Part shown: piece by piece, positions 16,916 to 24,156 of the stretch
Numbering within the stretch: position 1 is the first letter of the stretch
Layout: each line of letters starts with the position of its first letter
From: Mucilaginibacter terrigena
GTDB taxonomy: Bacteria; Bacteroidota; Bacteroidia; Sphingobacteriales; Sphingobacteriaceae
Reading direction: 5' to 3'
DNA: 64,000 bases
NCBI RefSeq assembly: GCF_004168255.1
Contig: NZ_SEWG01000005.1
Span: forward strand, 1-64,000
The notes under the pieces: generated by a model
What the model was told of the DNA's origin: nothing
Database searches by the model: none
Seen by the model: only the letters and a program-made list of their open reading frames with translations
Program-made: the position numbers and the translations under genes

Positions 16916-17045
16916 AGTATATATTATATTTTTAAATACCAAGCGTTGATTAAATTAGCTTTAAATTTTACACAAGGGGGCAGCATGGCGGGATTTACCC
17001 TTTAAATGGTCGCAATAACACCCTGCTGGCATGCAAAAACGCCCC

Positions 17046-17053
17046 TAACTTTG
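17046..17053 (+). promoter_or_regulatory. Putative -7 promoter element of the VOC gene
   Basis: TAACTTTG matches the Bacteroidota -7 consensus TAnnTTTG and lies 31 bp before the ATG at 17085. A clear TTTG/TTG -33 box at the usual distance was not seen, so the call is tentative. Confidence 0.4.
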
Positions 17054-17084
17054 AATTATCATTAACCATTAAAAAACTGTAATC

Positions 17085-17498
17085 ATGACAAAGGAACTAT
17101 GGATGAACCTGCCTGTAAAGGACCTTAACCGCTCAAGAGAATTTTTCAATGCTATAGGATTTTCTTTTAAAGATGGCCCCGGCAATAGCGATACTATGGC
17201 AGCCCTTGCAGTTGGCGATAAAGGAACAATTGTGATGCTGATAGTAGAGGATGTATTTAAAGGCGCGACTCAAAACCCTGTATCGGATACCGAAAAAGGC
17301 ACCGAGGTTATCTTTTCATTCAGCGCCGAAAGCCGCGAAGAAGTAGAAGAAGTTGCCAGAAAGGTAACCGCTGCAGGCGGTAATGTTTTTGCACCGCCTG
17401 CCGAGATCCAGGGCTGGATGTATGGCTGCGCCTTTACCGACCTTGACGGCCACCGTTGGAACGCGCTGTTTATGGATATGAGCAAGCATGGAAAATAG
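17085..17498 (+). CDS. VOC-family (glyoxalase-like) protein
   Basis: A 137-residue single-chain protein of the vicinal-oxygen-chelate fold, close to 'glyoxalase/extradiol-like, YaeR/PhnB-type' proteins. It begins MTKELWMNLPVKDLNRSREF, has the paired beta-alpha-beta-beta-beta modules and ends with FTDLDGHRWNALFMDMS, which carries a metal-ligand-like His. Substrate unknown. The following DUF1801 gene starts 32 nt downstream on the same strand, so the two probably form an operon that faces the sugar-hydrolase genes. Confidence 0.8.
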   Translation: MTKELWMNLPVKDLNRSREFFNAIGFSFKDGPGNSDTMAALAVGDKGTIVMLIVEDVFKGATQNPVSDTEKGTEVIFSFSAESREEVEEVARKVTAAGGNVFAPPAEIQGWMYGCAFTDLDGHRWNALFMDMSKHGK

Positions 17499-17530
17499 CA
17501 ACATTTAATATAGTAAAACCAATTACAGCT

Positions 17531-17911
17531 ATGAATAAACCAAAAGATGTTGACGAGTACATCGGCAGTTTTCCTGCCGGTGTACAACAAAAGCTGCAGC
17601 AGGTGCGCAATGCTATTAAAAAAGCCGCGCCACACGCAAAGGAAATAATTAGCTATAGTATGCCTGCCTACAAGCAGCACGGTAACCTGGTGTATTTTGG
17701 CGGCTGGGAAAACCACGTTGGCTTTTACCCGGGTGCCGGGGCAATTGTGCAGTTTAAAAACGACCTGGCGGCTTATAAAGGTGCAAAGGGTTCGGTTCAA
17801 TTTCCGCTTGACGAACCCATGCCGCTGAGCCTGATAGCAAAAATTGTAGCATACCGTGTAAAAGAGGATGCCGGACATGCCGAAACAAAAAGGTTAAAAA
17901 AGGCGAAGTAA
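17531..17911 (+). CDS. DUF1801 / iron-chaperone-like (YdhG family) protein
   Basis: The ATG at 17531 (MNKPKDVDEYIGSF) gives 126 residues; the open frame extends upstream into the VOC gene but that part is unlikely to be translated. The protein shows the DUF1801 pattern: a helical N-terminus with FPAGVQQKLQQVRNAIKKAAP, then EIISYSMPAYK, YFGGWENHVGFYPG and a C-terminal helix. Relatives include B. subtilis frataxin-like Fra/YdhG; the actual role here is unknown. Its stop codon touches the stop codon of the convergent gene at 17912 with no space between. Confidence 0.8.
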   Translation: MNKPKDVDEYIGSFPAGVQQKLQQVRNAIKKAAPHAKEIISYSMPAYKQHGNLVYFGGWENHVGFYPGAGAIVQFKNDLAAYKGAKGSVQFPLDEPMPLSLIAKIVAYRVKEDAGHAETKRLKKAK

Positions 17912-19189
17912 TTATTGCGGCAAGTTTTTAAGATCAATTGCCGGCTGATGACTGCCGGCGCTGAGGCTAAACTTTTGGTTTAGCGGCGTAAGATCATTAA
18001 AAAACCCGCCATTACGCAGATAAAGCTTCCCGCCTGTAAGCCCGCCCGAATAATCCTTTCGGTAATTTTTACGTGCTGTTTCGTCGCCGGTGTAGGTTGC
18101 GCCGGTTATGCGGTGCCATTTACCCGCACTATCGCCCAGCCATTGCCCGGTAAAATAAGCCATGCGTACCTTGTCGCCGTTATTGGGTTCAAAGTTTTCT
18201 ACAAACGAGTAAAGGCCGTTAAGATAACTATTGGTTTGGGGGCGGCTAAAGCTGGCTATCAGCAACCATTTACCGGCAGCAATATCTTTAAACCAGGCGG
18301 TATAAGTAGTGATATTATGCAAATTGTCGGGCTCGGCCTTTAATAAAAATGCGTAGGTTTTACCGGCCATCCAGGGGTAATTCATATAACTTTGCCCGCC
18401 CGAACCTTCATCCCCAAACTCGCCGCCGTGTACGGTAGCTCCTTTTTTCAACAGTTTTACGCGCAAACTATCTGGGATGCTTTTAGGGTCATCGGTGTTA
18501 AAGGGGCTCCATACCGAAAACAGCACCCTGCGTTCGGTTGCCGAGTTTACCTGCATGCCAAAATACCCTCCGTTAAAACCATCGGCCATAAAGTACGAGC
18601 CCGTCACGTCCATTTTTTGAGGAACGGTTATCTCGTTATAAAACCATTTAACATCTTTTTTTATTTCCTGCGGGATATCGTACCTTAAATGCACCGATGG
18701 CCCCCTGCGCCCAAAATGGAACGATGAGCCGGTTTTTACATAGGTGAGTTCGTTACCTGGATTTATACCACTTACAACCAGGTCGGTTACATCGGCATAT
18801 GTCCTTCCGGTTTTGCTTAACCCTTTCAGGTCGATTTTTAAATAGCCGGGCTGTACCGCAACTGTACCAATAGTTATGGTATCAAACACGGGGTTGGCAA
18901 CCTGCTTTATAAAAACATTTTTACCAATCGTTATACTCACCCTGCTTTTACCCATGGGCACACGTAAGCGTAATGCCAGCATAAGCTCCTGCGCGGCATC
19001 TGCCCTAAAATAAATGCTGATGATATCCTTCGCGCTTTTCCAGCTTGTTACACCAGTATCTGTTAATAAAGCATTGCCCTTAACCCAGGCATTGCCGCCA
19101 AGCGGTATAATGGCTTTAGAGGGTTGTGCGGCTGCATAAATTGTGCAGCCGAGTATGATACATACGATAAGCAGGGAAGTCTTTTTCAT
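17912..19189 (-). CDS. DUF5077 and DUF3472 domain protein, secreted
   Basis: A 425-residue protein with a signal peptide (MKKTSLLIVCIILGCTIYAAAQ). The N-terminal part, rich in beta strands, matches the layout of DUF5077. The larger C-terminal part, with HLRYDIP...FYNEITVP, GGYFGMQVNS and a C-terminal YTGDETARKNYRKDYSGG, matches DUF3472. Such proteins are often found with glycoside hydrolases in Bacteroidota, but their function is not established. It follows the GH42 gene on the same strand after 46 nt, so a role with it in carbohydrate use is likely by context. Confidence 0.75.
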   Translation of the reverse strand: MKKTSLLIVCIILGCTIYAAAQPSKAIIPLGGNAWVKGNALLTDTGVTSWKSAKDIISIYFRADAAQELMLALRLRVPMGKSRVSITIGKNVFIKQVANPVFDTITIGTVAVQPGYLKIDLKGLSKTGRTYADVTDLVVSGINPGNELTYVKTGSSFHFGRRGPSVHLRYDIPQEIKKDVKWFYNEITVPQKMDVTGSYFMADGFNGGYFGMQVNSATERRVLFSVWSPFNTDDPKSIPDSLRVKLLKKGATVHGGEFGDEGSGGQSYMNYPWMAGKTYAFLLKAEPDNLHNITTYTAWFKDIAAGKWLLIASFSRPQTNSYLNGLYSFVENFEPNNGDKVRMAYFTGQWLGDSAGKWHRITGATYTGDETARKNYRKDYSGGLTGGKLYLRNGGFFNDLTPLNQKFSLSAGSHQPAIDLKNLPQ

Positions 19190-19235
19190 TTTTTTGCAAT
19201 GGCAGCGCCGGGGGCTAAATTAAAAAATTAACCCG

Positions 19236-21194
19236 TTACACCCATTTTATCACCAGCGTTTCTTCGGCTTCTATACTAATGTGGTTGCCCCCGGCCTTGC
19301 CGCCTTTATTGGCAAAAAGCACAACCGGCTGAAGCATTGGGTCTTTTACCAGTATTTTAAATTCGCGGCGTATCGGTGCTTTGTTGATGATGATGGTCAC
19401 CACTTCGTTATTAGCCCCCAATACTTTCATCAGCACGCCCTTTTGCGGTTCTTCAAAAACAAATGGCAGGTTTAGGGATGCATAATTAAGTGCCTTTACC
19501 ATAAAAAGATTCAAGTGGGTATAATCGCCCATCATTCGGCTGCCCAAGCCAACAAGCGATGGCAGCCAGTAAGCTGTTCCATGGCCAAAGTTATTTTGCG
19601 TGGCGGTAACATCTCCATTACTATTAGCCATTGGGGTGGCTGTAGTGATATTAAGCTGCCCTTTCCATTGGTAAGCAGGGAGGGCAATACCGTTGGCTAC
19701 CAACTCTTCCATCTCATCAATGGCTTTATATTCCAGCACATCGGCACCCATCAGATCACGCAGCGGGAAGCCCAACCGCATCAGGCCGACAGCATTCTCG
19801 TCATAATAACCCGTTAATCCATCGGCGATAAGCTTGCCGCCCTTTTGTACAAAGGCTGTAAGTAAAGGCCAGTATTTCGACGGGATGGAGATCTGGTGCG
19901 CCAGGATAATGGCCTTGCCCCGGTAATCGTCTTCCGAAAAATCAAACTCGCTTACCTCTTTAAAATTTGCCTGCACACCAGCCTCGCTTAACGCTTCGAA
20001 ATAGGCCAGGGCAGATTTCATTACCCCGCCTTCATCGCGGCCCTCGTAACTTTTGCCTCCCATTTGCAGCGTTTTTTCTATCCATAACGATTCGCGGGTG
20101 TATAATATATTAACGCCCGATTCCATCTCCTTGGCCTGCTCAAAAAATCCTATATGCTCATCTACGGTTTCAATAACTTCGGCAGCAACCAGCAGCCTGT
20201 CTGATGGTTGGTTGTGATAGTTGAGCATCGCCCATTCCCCGGCTTCGATACCTGATGAACGCGGGTTAAGGCACCAAAATATGGCGCCCTTACTTTCTGT
20301 GCCAATGGCTATCCATAACCACTGGCAAATTTCTTCTTTAGTTGGGCAAAGCGATAAAAAGCCGCTGTAGGTATTATTGCCCCCCTGCAGTTCGGTCATA
20401 AACCACGGAATATCGCCCGCACCCGAGCGAATGATCTGGCAATTTGCCGAAACCGCCAGGGCATACTGCCCGCGGTTAAAATAACTAAAATGCCAGCTTG
20501 CATGCGCCGAACCCCCAAGACTGGTGAGAAAGCTTCGCCAGCTTGTAAAATCGTACTCGGCAACATTCTTAAAAATGGCGTGGTTGTTTACATGTATAAT
20601 GCTGTCGGGGTCGTGCTTGTGGACCTCATCTGTAAGCCATTGCAAAAACCAGGTGTTATAGTACAGGTGAAAGCGCTCGTCGGCAAAATCAAAATGATCG
20701 TAACCGTTGCTGTTATAATCTACCTGCGCCTGGGCTGCCTTCCATTCCTGATATTTATCGGTAGCAAATTGTCCTTGCGGAAAATGCCCAACGCCCGGCT
20801 CGTTCACCGGCACCCAGCCATAGCACGATTTGAACTGCTTAAAGTGGACAACTACATTTTCTATATATCTGGCGATAGCGCCAAGGTGGTCTTCATCTTT
20901 CGGGAATTTTAAACCGCCCAGGTCGGTAAAGGCCGTGGCGGGGAACAGGTTACCGTATATTTTAATGCCATACTTTTCGGCTGCTTTATAGGCCGCGTCA
21001 AACAGGGAGTAATCCCATCTGCCGTCGGGCTGGTGCATATAGGTTTCAAACAGGCGGATACGCGTAACCGTCATGCCGGCATCCTGCAGCCTGCGAAACC
21101 AAAGGTCGATCTCTTCGGGTGTTTGCCCCGGTTCAATAAAAACCTCGGCGCCGATCATGATAGGCGTAGCCTGTGCTTTTGATGAATTATGCAT
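19236..21194 (-). CDS. Glycoside hydrolase family 42-like beta-galactosidase
   Basis: A 652-residue protein with a GH42-type (beta/alpha)8 barrel. It opens GAEVFIEPGQTPEEIDLWFRRL and has the acid/base pair PVNEPG and a nucleophile region WFMTELQGG. A Rossmann-like trimerisation domain follows (ALAYFEALSEAGVQ..., VQKGGKLIADGLTGYYDENA) and then a small beta domain. No signal peptide is visible, so it is probably cytoplasmic and may act on small galactosides taken up by the cell. Exact specificity cannot be told from sequence. It heads a two-gene unit with the DUF3472 gene. Confidence 0.85.
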   Translation of the reverse strand: MHNSSKAQATPIMIGAEVFIEPGQTPEEIDLWFRRLQDAGMTVTRIRLFETYMHQPDGRWDYSLFDAAYKAAEKYGIKIYGNLFPATAFTDLGGLKFPKDEDHLGAIARYIENVVVHFKQFKSCYGWVPVNEPGVGHFPQGQFATDKYQEWKAAQAQVDYNSNGYDHFDFADERFHLYYNTWFLQWLTDEVHKHDPDSIIHVNNHAIFKNVAEYDFTSWRSFLTSLGGSAHASWHFSYFNRGQYALAVSANCQIIRSGAGDIPWFMTELQGGNNTYSGFLSLCPTKEEICQWLWIAIGTESKGAIFWCLNPRSSGIEAGEWAMLNYHNQPSDRLLVAAEVIETVDEHIGFFEQAKEMESGVNILYTRESLWIEKTLQMGGKSYEGRDEGGVMKSALAYFEALSEAGVQANFKEVSEFDFSEDDYRGKAIILAHQISIPSKYWPLLTAFVQKGGKLIADGLTGYYDENAVGLMRLGFPLRDLMGADVLEYKAIDEMEELVANGIALPAYQWKGQLNITTATPMANSNGDVTATQNNFGHGTAYWLPSLVGLGSRMMGDYTHLNLFMVKALNYASLNLPFVFEEPQKGVLMKVLGANNEVVTIIINKAPIRREFKILVKDPMLQPVVLFANKGGKAGGNHISIEAEETLVIKWV

Positions 21195-21418
21195 ATAATA
21201 TCCTGAGGGATGTTTTTATCCTGCAAATGGTTAACTTTTAAAAAAACGAATGGTTTTAATAATGCACCACCTGCCTTGTTAAGATAATAACGGCCCTTAA
21301 GCCCCGGAGGTATATTTTAGCCTTTTTATTTGATAACGGTTACGCTAACAAATATTCAATATTTCAATTATCGCCTCAAATAAATTCTATATCTTTCGGT
21401 TTACAAAAATCCTGTAAC

Positions 21419-22957
21419 GTGTTAGTTAAGACCTTTGGAAGTGCGGTATATGGTATCCAGGCAATTACCATTACAATTGAAGTGAATATTGCGGCTGGCA
21501 CTAAATATTTTATAGTTGGCCTGCCCGATATTGCCGTGAAGGAAAGCTATTTCAGGATAGAATCGGCCCTAAAAAATTGCGGATACCGCATGCCCCGGCA
21601 GCAGGTAGTAGTTAATATGGCGCCCGCTGACATAAAAAAGGAAGGATCGGCATATGACCTGACCATTGCTACCGGTGTTTTGGCAGCATCGGGCCAGATA
21701 GAAGCCGAAGATCTGGATAAATATCTTATTATGGGCGAGTTATCGCTTGATGGTGGCCTGCAACCTATTAAAGGCGCATTGCCAATAGCAATACAGGCTC
21801 GCAAGGAAGGCTACAAAGGGTTTATCCTGCCCAAACAAAACGCCCGCGAAGCAGCCATTGTAGATAACCTTGAGGTTTATGGTGTTGAAAATATAAAACA
21901 GGTTGCCGACTTTTTTAACGGCGATACCACACTCGTGCCCGAAGTAGTAAACACCCGCGATGAGTTTTTTAACAGCCTTACCGCCTACGACAGCGATTTT
22001 AGCGAGGTGCGCGGGCAGGAAAACATCAAACGCGCCTTAGAAATTGCCGCCGCCGGTGGCCATAATGTAATACTGATAGGCCCGCCGGGAGCCGGGAAAA
22101 CTATGCTGGCCCGCAGGCTGCCATCTATATTGCCGCCCCTGAGCCTGCACGAATCATTGGAAACCACCAAGATCCACTCCGTAGCCGGAAAACTCTCCGC
22201 AGCCGATGCCCTGGTTACTACAAGGCCGTTCCGCTCGCCGCACCATACCATTAGCGATGTTGCGCTGGTAGGCGGCGGCAGTAACCCACAGCCCGGCGAG
22301 ATCTCGCTGGCGCATAATGGCGTATTGTTTTTGGATGAATTGCCCGAGTTTAAACGCAGCGCCCTTGAAGTAATGCGCCAACCGCTGGAAGAGCGCAGGG
22401 TTACCATATCTCGCGCCAAGTTTACGGTTGATTACCCCAGCAGTTTTATGTTGGTTGCTTCTATGAATCCATGCCCTTGCGGGTATTACAACCATCCCGA
22501 GAAGGATTGCATATGCCCGCCAGGGACAGTGCAAAAATACTTGAGCAAGATCTCGGGCCCGCTTTTAGACCGGATAGACCTGCATGTGGAGGTTACGCCG
22601 GTTAACTTTAGCGAGCTATCGTCTGACAGGCTGGCCGAGAAAAGCGAACTGATCCGCGACAGGGTGATAAAAGCCCGAGAGGTGCAGATGCAACGTTTTG
22701 GCGACCGCCCCGACCTGCACGCCAACGCGCAGATGAGCCCGCAAATGGTAAGGGATATCTGTAAAATAACCACCGCCGGCCAAACGCTGCTTAAAAAGGC
22801 GATGGAGAAGCTTGGCCTTTCCGCCCGAGCTTACGACCGGATCCTGAAAGTTGCCCGCACCATTGCCGACCTTGCCGGCAGCGAAGAAATATTATTAGAA
22901 CACCTTGCCGAAGCCATACATTTCAGGAGTTTGGATAGAGAGGGGTGGGCGGGGTAA
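21419..22957 (+). CDS. YifB/ComM-family Mg-chelatase-like AAA+ ATPase
   Basis: A 512-residue protein starting at a GTG codon. It has an N-terminal Lon-like/ChlI-like domain (about 1-180), an AAA+ core with Walker A GPPGAGKT (221-228) and Walker B LFLDE (303-307), the cysteine segment [18 protein letters not shown], and a C-terminal Mg-chelatase domain. In naturally competent bacteria the relative ComM is a helicase that aids branch migration during transformation; in this organism the role is unknown. It stands alone on the plus strand. Confidence 0.92.
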   Translation: MLVKTFGSAVYGIQAITITIEVNIAAGTKYFIVGLPDIAVKESYFRIESALKNCGYRMPRQQVVVNMAPADIKKEGSAYDLTIATGVLAASGQIEAEDLDKYLIMGELSLDGGLQPIKGALPIAIQARKEGYKGFILPKQNAREAAIVDNLEVYGVENIKQVADFFNGDTTLVPEVVNTRDEFFNSLTAYDSDFSEVRGQENIKRALEIAAAGGHNVILIGPPGAGKTMLARRLPSILPPLSLHESLETTKIHSVAGKLSAADALVTTRPFRSPHHTISDVALVGGGSNPQPGEISLAHNGVLFLDELPEFKRSALEVMRQPLEERRVTISRAKFTVDYPSSFMLVASMNPCPCGYYNHPEKDCICPPGTVQKYLSKISGPLLDRIDLHVEVTPVNFSELSSDRLAEKSELIRDRVIKAREVQMQRFGDRPDLHANAQMSPQMVRDICKITTAGQTLLKKAMEKLGLSARAYDRILKVARTIADLAGSEEILLEHLAEAIHFRSLDREGWAG

Positions 22958-22977
22958 TGTAGACTTGTAAGTAAATA

Positions 22978-23583
22978 ATGTACAATACAGAAATAATAAA
23001 TACGGCAATTGAAATATTTTTCGATACCGTAAAAAGATTTAACAAGAAGTTATACAATAACTTAGATAGCGGACTATCAGAAATTGAAATTAAAAATTTT
23101 GAATCTACGGTAAATTTCAAATTCCCTCCAGAGGTTTTTAGTTTATATCGTTTAAAAAATGGATTTAAAATAGAAAGTAAATTGAATTTACACCAAAGCC
23201 TCTTATTCGATAATGGACTGTTTTTATCAGTTGAACAGGCCACAAGCGAATACAATGCTTTATACAAGAACATTCCAGAATTAAAATTTAAGCTTCCGCT
23301 ATTTGATAGCGGAGGTGGTGATTTTCTGTTGCTGGATTGCGACCCGAATAGTCCGAATTACAGAAAGATATTGATTTGGTCCCCACCGTTGGAAATTGTT
23401 GAGCCCGAAGTCATTTATCGTTCTTTGGCCGATTTGTGTCTGACTAACACCAGATGTCTTACAACAGATGTGTACAGATATGATGATAATGGGGATTTGC
23501 AATTTGATTTTCAAAAGTTAAAAGCCGCAGCAATATTAGCCAATGGCAGATTGGAATACTGGAATAAAAGATTTGATGTTTAA
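22978..23583 (+). CDS. SMI1/KNR4-family protein (possible orphan immunity protein)
   Basis: A 201-residue protein with the SMI1/KNR4 (SUKH) pattern: SEIEIKNFESTVNFKFPPEVFSLYRLKNGF near residues 33-62, then LPLFDSGGGDFLLLDCDP and a C-terminal LADLCL. SUKH proteins often protect against polymorphic or contact-dependent toxins, but some have other roles. No toxin gene is seen beside it. The gene is clearly more AT-rich than the neighbouring yifB, which suggests recent arrival. It starts 20 nt after yifB. Confidence 0.8.
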   Translation: MYNTEIINTAIEIFFDTVKRFNKKLYNNLDSGLSEIEIKNFESTVNFKFPPEVFSLYRLKNGFKIESKLNLHQSLLFDNGLFLSVEQATSEYNALYKNIPELKFKLPLFDSGGGDFLLLDCDPNSPNYRKILIWSPPLEIVEPEVIYRSLADLCLTNTRCLTTDVYRYDDNGDLQFDFQKLKAAAILANGRLEYWNKRFDV

Positions 23584-23712
23584 TAGTAAATTTTTTGACA
23601 AGACCTTTCTTAAGATATATAAATTTGGAATAAGTACGCCTTACTTTCCACCCCAATTAAAAAATTTGCTTTTTTTAAAAGTTATTTATAGCTTCACGCC
23701 TCTACATTACCC

Positions 23713-24087
23713 ATGAGCGATAAAACAAAAAAGATCATCATTTTTGATGATGATGAGGACATCCTATCTATCTGCAGCTACATTTTAGAGGAACAGGGCT
23801 GGGAGGTTCACACCTTTACCGATTGTAATAACATTACCGAAAAAGTTGCAGGCATTTCCCCGGATGTGATACTGATGGATAACTGGATCCCGGATGCAGG
23901 CGGCATTATTGCTACACAAACCCTTAAAAAAGAAGAAACCTTAAAAAATATACCGGTAGTATACTTTTCGGCCAATAGCGACATTCAATTGCTTGCCGAC
24001 CACGCAGGCGCCGAAACTTTCCTGGCTAAACCTTTTGACCTGGAAGAACTTGAGCGTGTTATCAACTCGGTGCTGCTCAAAAACTAA
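23713..24087 (+). CDS. Single-domain response regulator (CheY-like)
   Basis: A 124-residue receiver domain with no output domain. The acidic pocket is FDDDED (near 11-16), the phosphoacceptor Asp is in ILMDNWIP (near 56), the switch Thr/Ser lies in VVYFSAN and the Lys in LAKPF. All are conserved, so it should be phosphorylatable. No histidine kinase is nearby. The gene ends in a bidirectional terminator shared with the convergent barrel gene. Confidence 0.92.
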   Translation: MSDKTKKIIIFDDDEDILSICSYILEEQGWEVHTFTDCNNITEKVAGISPDVILMDNWIPDAGGIIATQTLKKEETLKNIPVVYFSANSDIQLLADHAGAETFLAKPFDLEELERVINSVLLKN

Positions 24088-24103
24088 AATATTTTCAAGA
24101 TAC

Positions 24104-24141
24104 AAAAAGAGCCATCCTGATAAATCGGTATGGCTCTTTTT
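24104..24141. terminator. Bidirectional intrinsic terminator
   Basis: AAAAAGAGCCAT (24104-24115) pairs with ATGGCTCTTTTT (24130-24141). A and T runs on both sides make it work in both directions, between the convergent response-regulator and outer-membrane barrel genes. Confidence 0.8.
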
Positions 24142-24156
24142 GTTATGCGGCAACTC

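Noticed and set aside
17270..17878. 202-codon antisense frame across the VOC and DUF1801 genes
   Set aside because: It spans two well-supported genes and their gap, with no family pattern of its own.
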